Below, in pieces: positions 25,763-35,260 of a stretch of 64,000 bases of DNA; within the stretch, counting starts at the first letter, position 1; each line of letters starts with the position of its first letter. Position numbers and translations under genes: made by a program. The notes below the pieces were generated by a model. The model saw nothing but the letters and a program-made list of their open reading frames with translations. It was not told the DNA's origin and made no database searches. Origin of the DNA: Pseudogemmobacter sp044142105 (GTDB taxonomy: Bacteria; Pseudomonadota; Alphaproteobacteria; Rhodobacterales; Rhodobacteraceae). The stretch is from contig NZ_JBGTYM010000001.1 of assembly GCF_044142105.1 (NCBI RefSeq), positions 434,001 through 498,000 on the forward strand, in the 5' to 3' direction.

Positions 25763-25820
25763 GCCCCTCGTTCATCTTGGTCCAAATCCTCCGGGGGGCC
25801 GGGGGCAGAGCCCCCGGGCG
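25763..25820 (-). repeat. Dispersed hairpin element, copy B (between pdxA and rsmA)
   Basis: Read on the minus strand it begins with the hairpin GGGGGC-TCT-GCCCCC, then a C/G run, GGATTTGG and ACCAAGATGAAC, ending just before the rsmA ATG. It is the same element type as at 9572, 49047 and 54283. The inner ATG (25775) is in frame with rsmA. It may terminate pdxA transcription partly while leading into rsmA. Confidence 0.75.
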
Positions 25821-25822
25821 GA

Positions 25823-26794
25823 TCACCCCGCGCGCGCCGCCGCCATATCGCGCGCCAGACGCAGCGCCGCAAGCGTGCTTGACACATCCGCCACGCCTTT
25901 GCCTGCAATGTCGTAGGCCGTGCCGTGATCGGGCGAGGTCCGCACGAAGGGCAGGCCCAGCGTCACATTGACACCACCCGCGAAGTCGATGGTCTTGATC
26001 GGGATCAGCGCCTGGTCGTGATACATGCAGATCGCCGCGTCATAGCCCGCCCGCGCCTTGGCATGGAACATCGTGTCGGCTGGCATCGGCCCGCGCAGAT
26101 CGAAGCCTTCGGCCTTCAGCCGGTCCAGCAGCGGGCGGATCATCCGCTCGTCTTCCCAGCCCATCGCGCCGCCTTCGCCCGCATGGGGGTTCAGCCCCGC
26201 CACGGCGATACGGGGGCGCGACAGGCCGAAATCGCGGATCAGCCCGTCGCGGGAGATGCGGATCGTCTCTTCCAGCAGCGCCTCGGTCAGCGCCGCGGGC
26301 ACCTCGGAGACGGGGATATGGATCGTCACCGGCACTACCCGCAGCTCGGGGCAGGCCAGCATCATCACCACGCGATCCACCCCGGCAAGATGGGCGAGAT
26401 ATTCGGTATGGCCGGGGAAGGCGAAGTCCGCGCCATCCTTGAGCGCCTTCTTGGTGATCGGCAGGGTACAGACGGCCGAAGCCTCGCCTGCCTGCACCAG
26501 CGCGACGGCGCGGTCGATTGCGGCGATGGTGCCCGCGGCATTGGCCGGAACCGGCGCGCCGGGCGAGGCCGGGGCGGCGAAGCGCAGGGGCAGGACGGGA
26601 AGCAGGGACGGCGGCACGGCAATCGCATCCGCCGGATGCCCGATCTCCGCAATCTGCGCGCCTTCCGGCAAGTGGTGCGGATCGCCGATCCAGAAGAAGG
26701 GCAGGTCCGCGCCCAAAGCCGTGCGCGCCTTCACCGCAAGCTCCGGCCCGATTCCGGCAGGATCGCCCGCCGTCAGTGCGACGGGACGCAGCAT
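25823..26794 (-). CDS. pdxA: 4-hydroxythreonine-4-phosphate dehydrogenase
   Basis: A 323-residue enzyme of pyridoxal phosphate synthesis, oxidising 4-phosphohydroxy-L-threonine. Family pieces are clear: the start LRPVALTAGDPAGIGPEL, and the metal histidines in FAFPGHTEYLAHLAG, AGLNPHAGEGGAMGWED and ICMYHDQALIPIKTIDF, then VRTSPDHGTAYDIAGKG. ATG 26794 is preferred; a GTG at 26800 overlapping the surA stop as GTGA is an equally coupled alternative, adding two residues. It lies in the classical lptD-surA-pdxA-rsmA order. Confidence 0.96.
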   Translation of the reverse strand: MLRPVALTAGDPAGIGPELAVKARTALGADLPFFWIGDPHHLPEGAQIAEIGHPADAIAVPPSLLPVLPLRFAAPASPGAPVPANAAGTIAAIDRAVALVQAGEASAVCTLPITKKALKDGADFAFPGHTEYLAHLAGVDRVVMMLACPELRVVPVTIHIPVSEVPAALTEALLEETIRISRDGLIRDFGLSRPRIAVAGLNPHAGEGGAMGWEDERMIRPLLDRLKAEGFDLRGPMPADTMFHAKARAGYDAAICMYHDQALIPIKTIDFAGGVNVTLGLPFVRTSPDHGTAYDIAGKGVADVSSTLAALRLARDMAAARAG

Positions 26795-26796
26795 GT

Positions 26797-28041
26797 TCAC
26801 GGTTCGCGGATGATCGCCGCCATCCGCAACTCTTCAAGATAGTTCGCGGCCAGACCCTCGAGCTTGAGGTTCAGGACCTGCTCCTTGATCTGGTCACGCG
26901 TCGGCAGCGACTCGGTGACCGGCTCACGCGAGCAGAGCATCAGCAGGCGGCGATACCCGCTGCGGGTCAGGGCGGTGGAGATCTCGTTCAGGTCCAGCTT
27001 CGCCAATTCCAGCCCGACATCCTGCGGGATCTCGGCCATGGTCGCGCTCGAGACGGTCAGCCGGTCCTCGGGCAGGCCCTTGGCCTGGCCGTAAAGATCG
27101 TTGCACTGATCGACCTCGGACTTGACGCGGGCGATCTCGGCCGGATCGTCTGGCAGCAGGAACTCGGCCCATTTCACGTTGACGGTGATGGGCTCGGCGG
27201 TCTCGTCCTTTGCTACGTCGCGCAAAAGGAACAGCACGACCGCGCCCGGAACCGCCATCGGTGCCGATACATCGCCGGGGCCAAGGGCCAGCACCTGACC
27301 GGCGATCTGGCCGGGCAGGTTCGCCAGCGGCAACCAGTCCAGCCGCCCGCCCTTGGCCGCCGTCGGGGCGGCCGAATAGCGCGAGGCGGCAGCGGCAAAG
27401 GCGCCCTCGCCATGGATCTCCTTGGACAGGCGCATGGCCAAGGCCATCGCTTCATCCTCGCGGCCCTGTTCCGCCGGAATCACCAGCTCCGAGACCAGCA
27501 CCTTCAACGCCTTGGGCCGGGAAAAATTGGCCAGCGCCTTGTCCACATCGGCTTCGGAAATCGGCACCTGGCCGACATAGCGCTGGCGCACCGCCTTGCG
27601 CCACAACAGGCCGGCCGAAACGAAATCGCGGAAGGTTTCGGCCGCAACGCCGACCTTGGCCAGCTCGGCGACAAGCTGCTCGCTGGTCAGATTCGCCCGG
27701 CTCGCGAATTCGCTCATCCCGTCGGTCAGTTCCTTTTCCGACAGCGTGATCTTCAGACGTTTCGCCTCGGTCAGCCGCAACTTGTCATCGATCAGCGCCT
27801 TCAGCGCCTCTTCTTCGGGATCGCCGGGCGCGCGCAGGATTTTCAGAAACATCGCGCGCTGCATCACCTCATAGCCGGTGATGACGCGGTCGCCCACAAA
27901 GAGGCGGGGGGCAAACAGGTCCTGCGCCAAAGCAGGGGCCATCGGCGCCATCGCGGCGGGAAGGGGCGCAAGGCCCATTGCAAGCATCAGGCCAAGGCCA
28001 AGCGCGGCGCGACCCGCCGGAGTTTTTGCTTTGGGTTGCAT
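26797..28041 (-). CDS. surA: Periplasmic chaperone/peptidyl-prolyl isomerase SurA-like
   Basis: A 414-residue exported protein needed for outer-membrane protein folding. A long signal peptide ends at about PALAQ (hydrophobic GLGLMLAMGLAPLPAA). The N-terminal SurA domain begins LFVGDRVITGYEVMQRAMFLKILRAP. A parvulin-like rotamase region covers about 195-300 (VLVSELVIPA, GGRLDWLPLANLPGQIAGQVLALGPGDVSAP), followed by a divergent second region. ATG 28041 gives the best signal peptide; 28062 is an alternative. It sits between lptD, encoding its main client, and pdxA. Confidence 0.92.
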   Translation of the reverse strand: MQPKAKTPAGRAALGLGLMLAMGLAPLPAAMAPMAPALAQDLFAPRLFVGDRVITGYEVMQRAMFLKILRAPGDPEEEALKALIDDKLRLTEAKRLKITLSEKELTDGMSEFASRANLTSEQLVAELAKVGVAAETFRDFVSAGLLWRKAVRQRYVGQVPISEADVDKALANFSRPKALKVLVSELVIPAEQGREDEAMALAMRLSKEIHGEGAFAAAASRYSAAPTAAKGGRLDWLPLANLPGQIAGQVLALGPGDVSAPMAVPGAVVLFLLRDVAKDETAEPITVNVKWAEFLLPDDPAEIARVKSEVDQCNDLYGQAKGLPEDRLTVSSATMAEIPQDVGLELAKLDLNEISTALTRSGYRRLLMLCSREPVTESLPTRDQIKEQVLNLKLEGLAANYLEELRMAAIIREP

Positions 28042-28118
28042 CGAAATCCTGCCGCCTGCCATCTGCCGTTCCGGTCTCTTGCTGTACCCCCGGTCTCGCC
28101 CGCGCCGGGGGTTCATGT

Positions 28119-30275
28119 CTAGTAGCAGCGCCGCGACGGACCCGCCGTCTTGCCGCCGCCAAAGCCGATCAGATCGACCGAAAGGCCGAAATCCGTCGTC
28201 GGGCTTACACTAGTCGAGGAAGTGAAGCGACGCGAGAGCGAAAAGTCGACCGCCACGCAGTCATTGCGGTATTCCACACCAAAGCCCGCCAGGGTGCCCT
28301 GATCGCGGACAAAGTCATAGCGGCCGGAAAGCTTGGCGGTCAGCGCAGAATTGGCCCGCCAGCGCGCGTCGAAGGCAAATTCGCGCGTGGGATCGGGACG
28401 GTTCTCCAGCGGATCGGCCACCGACCAGATCGCCGAAGTCGCCAGCGCCAGCTTGTCGCGGTTGAGCGTCAGCCGCATCTCGCCCTTTGTCAACGAGAAA
28501 TCGTTATCCAGCACCACTCGGCCACTCGCGACAAAGCCGTTCTGCCAATCGACCGAAAGACCTGCCAGCCAGTCGGAATTGTCACCCCCAAGGCCCGAGG
28601 ATGTGCCGAACTGCCCGAAATCCTTCTCGCGCAGCACACGACCGATCGTCAGGCCAAGATTCCAGCCCGACGGATCGTAACGTGTCCAGGTCAGGCCGAT
28701 ATTGGCCCGGCGGCCGTCTTCGACCGCATCCGCGCCAGGAAAGCGGTCGAGAGAGAAAAGGTTGCCCTCGTCGAATTCCACAAGCGCCGAATCCTCGTTG
28801 GGGATCAGCCCGCCATTCTGCTTGGCCCAGATCAGCTGCACCACCGGTTCGATCACATGAGTCGCGCCGCTGGCAGCCACGGTTTTCACCCAGGGCCAGC
28901 GCAGCTCTACCCCGGCCGCCGCATGGGTGCGGCTGCTATCGCCGCCATAGATCGCATCCTGGCCGATCGTATAGCCATCGGCCTGCGCTTCGCCCAGAAT
29001 GGTGGCTTCGATCCCCATCGGCAGAATGAAGCTGCGCCGCCAGTCGACGCGGGCCGAGATCCGGCTGACATCGCGGCCATCGGCGATATCATCGGGGTCC
29101 GGCCCGTCAAAGGGGCTGTCCGAGGTGCGCAGATGGCTGTGGGTCTGCAAGCGGAAACCGCCTTCGCCCCCCAGCGCGCCCAGCGAGAAGCGGCGGTGGA
29201 AGGTGACATCAGTCATCAGCGATGGGATCGTGTCATTATCCTCATCGTCGCGCAGGGTCTGGAAGCTGACCACCCGGGCCGAGAAAAACCCATTGCGACG
29301 GGTGCGCGACAGCTCGATCCGGCTGTCTAGCAGGTCCGTGTCCGAATAGCCATAATCCAGCAGATAGGCATTGTCCGATGCGGCCTGCAGCCCGAAGGTC
29401 AGCTTGAAATTGTCGGGCAGATCGAAGGCGCCAGTGGCGAAGACATAGCCCCGCGTATCGCCCGGCAGAAGCTTGTCGCGGGTAATGGCACCGTTCACTT
29501 CGATCGCCCCGGTCGTGAAGGCCTGGCGGTAGCGCAGTTCCACGGTGCGGCTGCCCTTGGCGGTCAGATAGGGGGTGATCGTCAGGTCCTTGTCCGGGCC
29601 GATGGTCTGGAAATAGGGAATCTTCAGCCCAAAACCGAGATCCGAGGTCGTGCGGATCACCGGCATCAGGAAGCCACTTGACCGCTCGAGCGTCGGGTCG
29701 GGCATCCGCAGACGGGGAACATAGAAGATCGGCAGTCCCGCGACGCGGAACTGAGCCTGGTCGAAGTAAAGCTGCCGCGCTTCCTGATCATGCACCACGC
29801 GACGGGCGCGGATTTCCCACAGCGGTGTCGGACTGCCTTCGCAGACCTTGCAGGACGAGGCCACGACCTGATCGAGCGCCGTATAGCGCCCGTCGATCCG
29901 CATGGCCTGATTGGCGGCGATCTGGAGCTGCTGATTCAGGACCAGCCGCGCGCTGCTCAGGATGCCCTCGCGCATGTCGGCAGCAAGATCGGCCTCGCTG
30001 GCGAAAAGGATGGTGTTGCCGCTGGCATCGGTCAGGACGATCGGCCCCTCGATCCGCAGCCGGTCGGCCTTCTGGTCATAGATCAGACGCGAGGCGCGCA
30101 GGCGCTGGCCCTGGTAGAAGATCTCGACGGCGCCCGAGGCGACCAGTTCATTCGCGCCGGTGATCTCCAGCCGGTCCGAGACCAGCGTCGCCTTTTCCTG
30201 GGCGGCGGCGGGCAGGGTCAGGCCGGACAGGGCAAGGAAGCCCGCAGTCAGAAGGGCAAGACGGCGGCGCAGCAT
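28119..30275 (-). CDS. lptD: LPS-assembly outer-membrane protein LptD
   Basis: A 718-residue outer-membrane beta-barrel that inserts LPS into the outer leaflet. A signal peptide is present (LALLTAGFLALSGLTLPAAA before QEKATLV). An LptA-like beta-jellyroll follows (ATLVSDRLEITGANELVASGAVEIFYQGQRLRA), then the barrel with LPIFYVPRLRMPDPTLERSSGFLMP, typical of the LptD/OstA family. Cysteines in VASSCKVCEG and the C-terminal SRRCY could form the disulfides seen in LptD. Its ATG overlaps the lptG stop (TGATG), so LPS export genes are translationally coupled. Confidence 0.95.
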   Translation of the reverse strand: MLRRRLALLTAGFLALSGLTLPAAAQEKATLVSDRLEITGANELVASGAVEIFYQGQRLRASRLIYDQKADRLRIEGPIVLTDASGNTILFASEADLAADMREGILSSARLVLNQQLQIAANQAMRIDGRYTALDQVVASSCKVCEGSPTPLWEIRARRVVHDQEARQLYFDQAQFRVAGLPIFYVPRLRMPDPTLERSSGFLMPVIRTTSDLGFGLKIPYFQTIGPDKDLTITPYLTAKGSRTVELRYRQAFTTGAIEVNGAITRDKLLPGDTRGYVFATGAFDLPDNFKLTFGLQAASDNAYLLDYGYSDTDLLDSRIELSRTRRNGFFSARVVSFQTLRDDEDNDTIPSLMTDVTFHRRFSLGALGGEGGFRLQTHSHLRTSDSPFDGPDPDDIADGRDVSRISARVDWRRSFILPMGIEATILGEAQADGYTIGQDAIYGGDSSRTHAAAGVELRWPWVKTVAASGATHVIEPVVQLIWAKQNGGLIPNEDSALVEFDEGNLFSLDRFPGADAVEDGRRANIGLTWTRYDPSGWNLGLTIGRVLREKDFGQFGTSSGLGGDNSDWLAGLSVDWQNGFVASGRVVLDNDFSLTKGEMRLTLNRDKLALATSAIWSVADPLENRPDPTREFAFDARWRANSALTAKLSGRYDFVRDQGTLAGFGVEYRNDCVAVDFSLSRRFTSSTSVSPTTDFGLSVDLIGFGGGKTAGPSRRCY

Positions 30276-31372
30276 CAGCCATCCTCCAGATGGAGAAGCA
30301 GGCCAAGCGCCAGCATCACTGCGGCCAAGGGGGGCGCCCAGGCGGCCAGAAGGATCGGAATCTGGCCGTTTTCGCCCAGGGCCTGGGCGAAGTTGCGCAG
30401 GAAGAACAGGGCAAAGCCCGAAAGCATAGCGTAAAGCACCATTTGGCCGATATTTCCGAAGCGGACATGCCGCATCGTGAAGCCCGCGGCAACCAGAACC
30501 ATCGCGGTCAGCAACAAGGGTTGCGCAAGTTCCATCTGGAACCAGAGCTGGTAGCTGCGGCCCGAGAAGCCCGCGCGTTCCAGCCCGGCGATATAGGACG
30601 GCAATTGCCAGATCGGCACCGCCGCGGGTGTGCCGAAACTGTCTCGGATTCGCTCGACCGTCAGATCCGAGGGCAGGCGCGTGCCGTCGGGCCAGATCAC
30701 CGCGCCCAGCTCGGGGTTCGGGGCCGTCAGGTCCCACATCTTGCCATGGTCGATCAGCCAGGCGCCCGCCGTCAGCCGGGCCTGGCTCGCCTCGATCCGG
30801 GTCGCGGGCGTGCCATCCTTGCCGAAGGTCAGGAAGGACACGTCAAACAGCTCGGTCCCATCGGGATTGGCCCGCTGCGCCTGGATGACGGTCTGGCCAT
30901 ATTCGCCTCCCTGGCGCAGCCAGAGCCCGGAGTCGGAGACGGAGAGCACCGAGCCATCCGCGCCCAGATAGCGGGCGCGGAGATCGTCATAGGCTTTGGA
31001 TGTCGCCGCGACGAGCGGGTTCAGCACCGCCACTGCGAAAAGGCCGATTGCCAGCGCGGCCAATACAGGCGTTACCAGAAAGCGCAGGCCGGACCGGCCG
31101 GCGGCGCGCACGACGACCAGTTCCGAAGACCGCGCCAGGCCCAGGAAGACCGCGATCGACCCCATGATGAGGATCAGCGGGAGGATGCGGTAAAGCGTCT
31201 CGGGCACATTCAGCAGCGACAGATGCGCGGCCTCCATGATCCCCGCGCCTGCGCCGGAAAACTGTCGCAACTGCTCGATCATGTCGATCAGCATCAGGAT
31301 ACCAAAGAAGACCAGGAAGACCTGTCCAACCGTCCACAGGAAACGGCGGGCGATGTAAAACGACAATGTCAT
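30275..31372 (-). CDS. lptG: LPS export ABC transporter permease LptG
   Basis: A 365-residue inner-membrane permease of the LptB2FG machine that extracts LPS for transport to LptD. The N-terminal helix region (FYIARRFLWTVGQVFLVFFGILMLIDMIEQLRQFS) and helices at about 60-110 match YjgP/YjgQ (LptF/G) proteins. A large periplasmic beta-jellyroll fills the middle, and three C-terminal helices end AWAPPLAAVMLALGLLLHLEDG. ATG 31372 overlaps the lptF stop (ATGA). The longer frame upstream is discarded because it is antisense to nothing useful and breaks coupling. Confidence 0.94.
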   Translation of the reverse strand: MTLSFYIARRFLWTVGQVFLVFFGILMLIDMIEQLRQFSGAGAGIMEAAHLSLLNVPETLYRILPLILIMGSIAVFLGLARSSELVVVRAAGRSGLRFLVTPVLAALAIGLFAVAVLNPLVAATSKAYDDLRARYLGADGSVLSVSDSGLWLRQGGEYGQTVIQAQRANPDGTELFDVSFLTFGKDGTPATRIEASQARLTAGAWLIDHGKMWDLTAPNPELGAVIWPDGTRLPSDLTVERIRDSFGTPAAVPIWQLPSYIAGLERAGFSGRSYQLWFQMELAQPLLLTAMVLVAAGFTMRHVRFGNIGQMVLYAMLSGFALFFLRNFAQALGENGQIPILLAAWAPPLAAVMLALGLLLHLEDG

Positions 31373-32499
31373 GCCAGGGTCTCCGCAGTCGCCTGGCGCA
31401 GTCGCCTTGGCCTCTGCGCCAGCCAAAGAAGCGCCAGCCCGGCCACCGTGCCCAGCACGGGAGCCGCATAATTCAACGCCCAAAGGCTGTCATTCCGCAG
31501 GACCGCACCGCTGGTTGCCGTGTTTACCATCTGAAGCAGGATCAGCCCGATCACGGCCCCCGCGATCTGCCGCCACAGACCAAAACGCGAATAGCCCCCC
31601 AGCATCAGGAAGCCAAAGCCCAGAAGAGGTGCGGCGAGGCCCAGAAACGATCCTGCGATCCGTGTATGGATTTCGGCCCGAAAGGCGCCCGGCGTCTCCT
31701 TCGTGGCCGCGATCAGCCCGGGATCGGCCGAGATCAGTTCGGCCGTGGTCAACTCTTTCATCTGCCGTTTGCGGGCATCCTTTGCGCCGACCACCCCAGC
31801 CAAATCCATGGTGAAGGTCGAAAACCGTGTCAGGGCGATGCGCCGGGTCTCGTCTCGCGACAGCCGCTGCGCGGCGCCATCCAGCATCACGAGGCGCGGC
31901 GCGGCCTCGCCCCGCACCAGCAGCGCCTTGCGCGCGGTATAGACCACCCGCTCGTCCGGGCTGCGCTCGTCGGACAGGAACAGGTCGTTCAACTCGCCCA
32001 GGGGGGTGATCTCGCGGATATAGATCGTGATGCCCTTGGACGGGTGCATGAAGCGCCCCTCGTTCAGGAAACGCGCGGTGACATTCTCGGATATTTCGGC
32101 ACTGCGGTCGGCCAGCCGCGCTTGCGACATCGGAACAAGCAAATTCAGCAGCACAAGCTGCATGGCGACGACGATGGCACCGAACCACAGCACCGGGCGG
32201 GCCAGGCGAAAGGCGGAAAAGCCCGTCGCCTGCATCACCACCAGCTCGGATTCCTGCATCAAGCGGTTGATCGCATAAAGACAGGCCGCGAAGGCCGAGA
32301 CCGGCAGGACAAGCCGGATCACATTGGGCAATGTCAGCAGCGAGAATTCCAGGAAGACCAGCGCCGATTGCCCGTCGCTGATCAACTGGTCGAACAGGCC
32401 GACCGCGCGGTTGACCCAATAGACCGCGACCAGCACGAGCGAGAAGAAGCCGAAAAGCGCCAGCAAATGCGACAACAGATATCGGTCGAATCTTGCCAC
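31369..32499 (-). CDS. lptF: LPS export ABC transporter permease LptF
   Basis: A 376-residue partner of LptG. It begins ARFDRYLLSHLLALFGFFSLVLVAVYWVNRAVGLFDQL, matching the LptF N-terminal helix and gate region, with further helices at about 55-115 and four near the C-terminus, flanking a periplasmic domain (FLNEGRFMHPSKGITIYIREI). The start codon is GTG at 32499 with a weak ribosome site. It is the first gene of the minus-strand LPS/ribosome-maturation run and is divergent from pepA, with 153 bases between that must hold both promoters. Confidence 0.94.
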   Translation of the reverse strand: MARFDRYLLSHLLALFGFFSLVLVAVYWVNRAVGLFDQLISDGQSALVFLEFSLLTLPNVIRLVLPVSAFAACLYAINRLMQESELVVMQATGFSAFRLARPVLWFGAIVVAMQLVLLNLLVPMSQARLADRSAEISENVTARFLNEGRFMHPSKGITIYIREITPLGELNDLFLSDERSPDERVVYTARKALLVRGEAAPRLVMLDGAAQRLSRDETRRIALTRFSTFTMDLAGVVGAKDARKRQMKELTTAELISADPGLIAATKETPGAFRAEIHTRIAGSFLGLAAPLLGFGFLMLGGYSRFGLWRQIAGAVIGLILLQMVNTATSGAVLRNDSLWALNYAAPVLGTVAGLALLWLAQRPRRLRQATAETLA

Positions 32500-32652
32500 G
32501 CGCCGTCAGTCCCACACCAGATGTTGCGGCGGAGCCTAGCGGAATTCGCGGGGGTGGAAAACTCATATCTGGCCAAGGTGGCGGGGCGGCGCTAGCTTTG
32601 CCGCCGATAGAAGGGGCAGCCGCGCCCCGGGCCCACAGATGAAGGCACACGC

Positions 32653-34125
32653 ATGTCGCAACCTGTCCAGATCCAGTTCCAACCCGTCGACGCCGAGGTC
32701 TTGGCGCTCCATACCGGTCGCCTCGCGGTCTTTGCCGATACCGGCGCGACGCTTTCGGCTCCGCTCAAGCGGCTGGACAAGCTGACCCGCGGTGCGCTGG
32801 CGCGGGCCGTGGCTTCACCGGCCTTTCAGGCGCTCAAAGAGGGCGAGGCGCTGGATCTGGCCTTCCCGACCGGCCTTGCAGCGACGGCGCTGCATCTGGT
32901 GCGCCTGGGCAAAAAGGCCGATGCGGCGCAGGCCCGCAAGGCGGGCGCCAGCCTTGGCAAAAGCCATGGCGAGGCGCCGTTGCTGGTTCTGGCCGAGGGC
33001 CATCCCCGCGCGGCCGAGATCGCCTATGGCCTGGCACTGCGCGCCTATGATTTCCAGATTCACAAATCCGCCCCGGCCAAGCCGGTTGGCGGCGTGACGC
33101 TGATGGTGGCCAATCCCGAAGCGGTGGCGGCGCAGGCAGCCCCCATGGCAGCTGTGGCGGAAGGCGTCTTCTTCACCCGCGACCTGGTGAACGAACCCGC
33201 AAACGTGCTGACCACGGACGATTTCGCCGCCCGCCTGGCCGCGATGCAGGAACTGGGGCTCGAGGTCGAGATTCTGGAAGAGGCCGACTTGGCCAAGCTG
33301 GGGATGCGCGCGCTTCTGGGCGTGGGGCAGGGCTCGGAAAGCCCGTCCAAGGTCGTGGTGATGCAATGGAATGGCGGCAAGAAGGGCGAGGCGCCCTTTG
33401 CGCTGGTCGGCAAGGGCGTGTGCTTCGATACGGGCGGCATCTCGATCAAGCCCGCCGCTGGAATGGAAGAGATGACGATGGACATGGGCGGCGCGGGCGT
33501 CGTGGCGGGCGTCATGCGCGCGCTGGCGCTGCGCAAGGCCAAGGCCAATGTCGTCGGGCTGGTGGGCCTGGTCGAGAACATGCCCGATGGTCGGGCGCAG
33601 CGTCCGGGCGATGTTGTGCGCTCGATGAAGGGCGTGACAATCGAGGTGATCAACACCGATGCCGAGGGGCGGCTGGTTCTGGCCGATGTGCTTTGGTACG
33701 CGCAGGAACGCTTCAAGCCGACCGGGATGATCGACCTTGCCACCCTGACCGGCGCGATCATCGTGGCGCTGGGGCATGAGAACACGGGCGTCTTTTCCAA
33801 TGACGACGCGTTGTGCACTGCCTTCCTCAAGGCAGCGGCGGCCGAGGGCGAGGGCGCCTGGCGGATGCCTCTGGGCGATGGCTATGACGCCAAGTTGAAA
33901 AGCCGGGTCGCCGATATCATGAATTCCTGTGGCCGCGATGGCGGGGCGGTGACGGCGGCGCAGTTCCTGCAACGCTTCGTCAAGCCCGAGACGCCCTGGA
34001 TCCATCTCGACATCGCAGGCACGGCGCTGCTCAAGACAGACAGCACCCTTGCGCCCAAGGGCGCGACCGGCTGGGGCGTCATGGCGCTGGACCGGCTGAT
34101 CCGCGACAAGTTCGAGGCGGGGTGA
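32653..34125 (+). CDS. pepA: Leucyl aminopeptidase (M17)
   Basis: A 490-residue cytosolic metallo-aminopeptidase. The catalytic domain contains the M17 signature NTDAEGRLVLADVLW, the metal and catalytic residues in GKGVCFDTGGISIKPAAGMEEMTMDMGGAG, and GRAQRPGDVVRSMKG. The N-terminal alpha/beta domain (residues 1-150) is less conserved. E. coli PepA also binds DNA in site-specific recombination, which is not implied here. holC follows 10 bases later on the same strand, a pairing common in proteobacteria. Confidence 0.96.
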   Translation: MSQPVQIQFQPVDAEVLALHTGRLAVFADTGATLSAPLKRLDKLTRGALARAVASPAFQALKEGEALDLAFPTGLAATALHLVRLGKKADAAQARKAGASLGKSHGEAPLLVLAEGHPRAAEIAYGLALRAYDFQIHKSAPAKPVGGVTLMVANPEAVAAQAAPMAAVAEGVFFTRDLVNEPANVLTTDDFAARLAAMQELGLEVEILEEADLAKLGMRALLGVGQGSESPSKVVVMQWNGGKKGEAPFALVGKGVCFDTGGISIKPAAGMEEMTMDMGGAGVVAGVMRALALRKAKANVVGLVGLVENMPDGRAQRPGDVVRSMKGVTIEVINTDAEGRLVLADVLWYAQERFKPTGMIDLATLTGAIIVALGHENTGVFSNDDALCTAFLKAAAAEGEGAWRMPLGDGYDAKLKSRVADIMNSCGRDGGAVTAAQFLQRFVKPETPWIHLDIAGTALLKTDSTLAPKGATGWGVMALDRLIRDKFEAG

Positions 34126-34135
34126 CATCGTCCCG

Positions 34136-34612
34136 ATGCCTGGCACGGTCGTCTTCATGCAGCTGACCCGTCTGACGGTCGAGGAGACCGCCCAGACCCA
34201 GCTTTCCCGCGCGCTGGCCCAGGGCTGGCGCGTGATGGTGCGCGCGGCCGACTCCCTGCGGCTCGACCAATTGGATGACGCGCTGTGGATGACGCCAGCA
34301 AACGGCTTCCTGCCGCATGGCCGCGAGGGCGGGCCGCAAGATGCCGATCAGCCCGTGCTTCTGGGCGCAGGCGCCCCTGTCAATGGGGCGCGGGCGGTCT
34401 GCCTTTTGGGGTCGATGGCGGTCGATCTTGCAGAAGCCGCGCAGATGGAACGGACCTGGCTGCTTTTTGAAGGCGCCGATCCGGCGCAACTTGCCTCGGC
34501 CCGCTCGCAATGGAAAGCGGTGACCGAGGCCGGGCTGACCGCGCAATACCATTCCGACGAAAGCGGCAGATGGGAATTGAAGGCCCAGAAGACCGGCGTC
34601 GCGCCGGGCTGA
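34136..34612 (+). CDS. holC: DNA polymerase III chi subunit
   Basis: A 158-residue HolC, the clamp-loader accessory subunit that links the replicase to single-stranded DNA-binding protein. Conserved pattern: a beta-strand start (TVVFMQLTRLTVEET), then LSRALAQGWRVMVRAAD, LDDALWMTPANGFLPHGREG and a QPVLL segment. ATG 34136 aligns with the family N-terminus better than the inner ATG at 34157. It directly follows pepA and converges on the aspartic protease gene with four bases between stops. Confidence 0.9.
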   Translation: MPGTVVFMQLTRLTVEETAQTQLSRALAQGWRVMVRAADSLRLDQLDDALWMTPANGFLPHGREGGPQDADQPVLLGAGAPVNGARAVCLLGSMAVDLAEAAQMERTWLLFEGADPAQLASARSQWKAVTEAGLTAQYHSDESGRWELKAQKTGVAPG

Positions 34613-34616
34613 TTGT

Positions 34617-35189
34617 CTAGCGGCGCAGCACCATCTTGTCGCCGTCGATCTCAATACGGAACTGGCGCAGGTAATCCATGCCCAGAAGGGAGCCGTCCAT
34701 CTCGCCGTCATTCACATAGGCCGGGAAGTTCTGGTTCTCGAACGGCCCCAGCTCGACCGTATCCAGCGCCACCCGCGCCGTGCGCACCACGCCATTGGCG
34801 GTCGAGGCCTGACCCATATAGACCAGATCGTCCGGGTTTATGCCCACGCGTTTTGCGTCGCCCTGCGAGAGGACCATGTTGGTGGCGCCGGTATCTGCAA
34901 GGAACTCGATCTTCTGGCCGTTCACGGTCAGCGTTGCGTAGAAATGCCCGTCGCGGGCGCGGGGCAGCGTCAGCTCGCCCGTCGCAGTGACCATTTGGCT
35001 GGGGATCACCGCCTGGCGGATATCGCCCCACATGCCATAGCCCGCCAGCACGCCCAGGAAGATTAGCCCCCAGGTCATCAATCCGCGCAGGGCCTGCCCC
35101 AGGCGGTGACGATATTCCAGCAGCACGACCCCGATGACCGCCGCCAGAAGCACCCCCAGATAAACCAACCGCCCGTAATCGCCGTCCAA
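34617..35189 (-). CDS. Membrane-anchored retropepsin-like aspartic protease (clan AA)
   Basis: A 190-residue protein of the TIGR02281-type family. Two hydrophobic segments lie at about 9-25 and 38-55, then a single aspartic-protease domain with the active-site motif FLADTGATNMVLS (Asp99) and the later SLLGMDYLRQFRIEI. The retropepsin fold requires a homodimer for activity. The start is TTG at 35189, supported by CAGGAG eight bases upstream on the minus strand. These proteins are common in alphaproteobacteria; substrates are unknown. Confidence 0.88.
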   Translation of the reverse strand: MDGDYGRLVYLGVLLAAVIGVVLLEYRHRLGQALRGLMTWGLIFLGVLAGYGMWGDIRQAVIPSQMVTATGELTLPRARDGHFYATLTVNGQKIEFLADTGATNMVLSQGDAKRVGINPDDLVYMGQASTANGVVRTARVALDTVELGPFENQNFPAYVNDGEMDGSLLGMDYLRQFRIEIDGDKMVLRR

Positions 35190-35260
35190 ACCCGCACTCC
35201 TGCCGTTTCAACCGATATGGGGGCGGGTGGCTGCACCGCAAAGGGGGCCGGCCAGCAGCG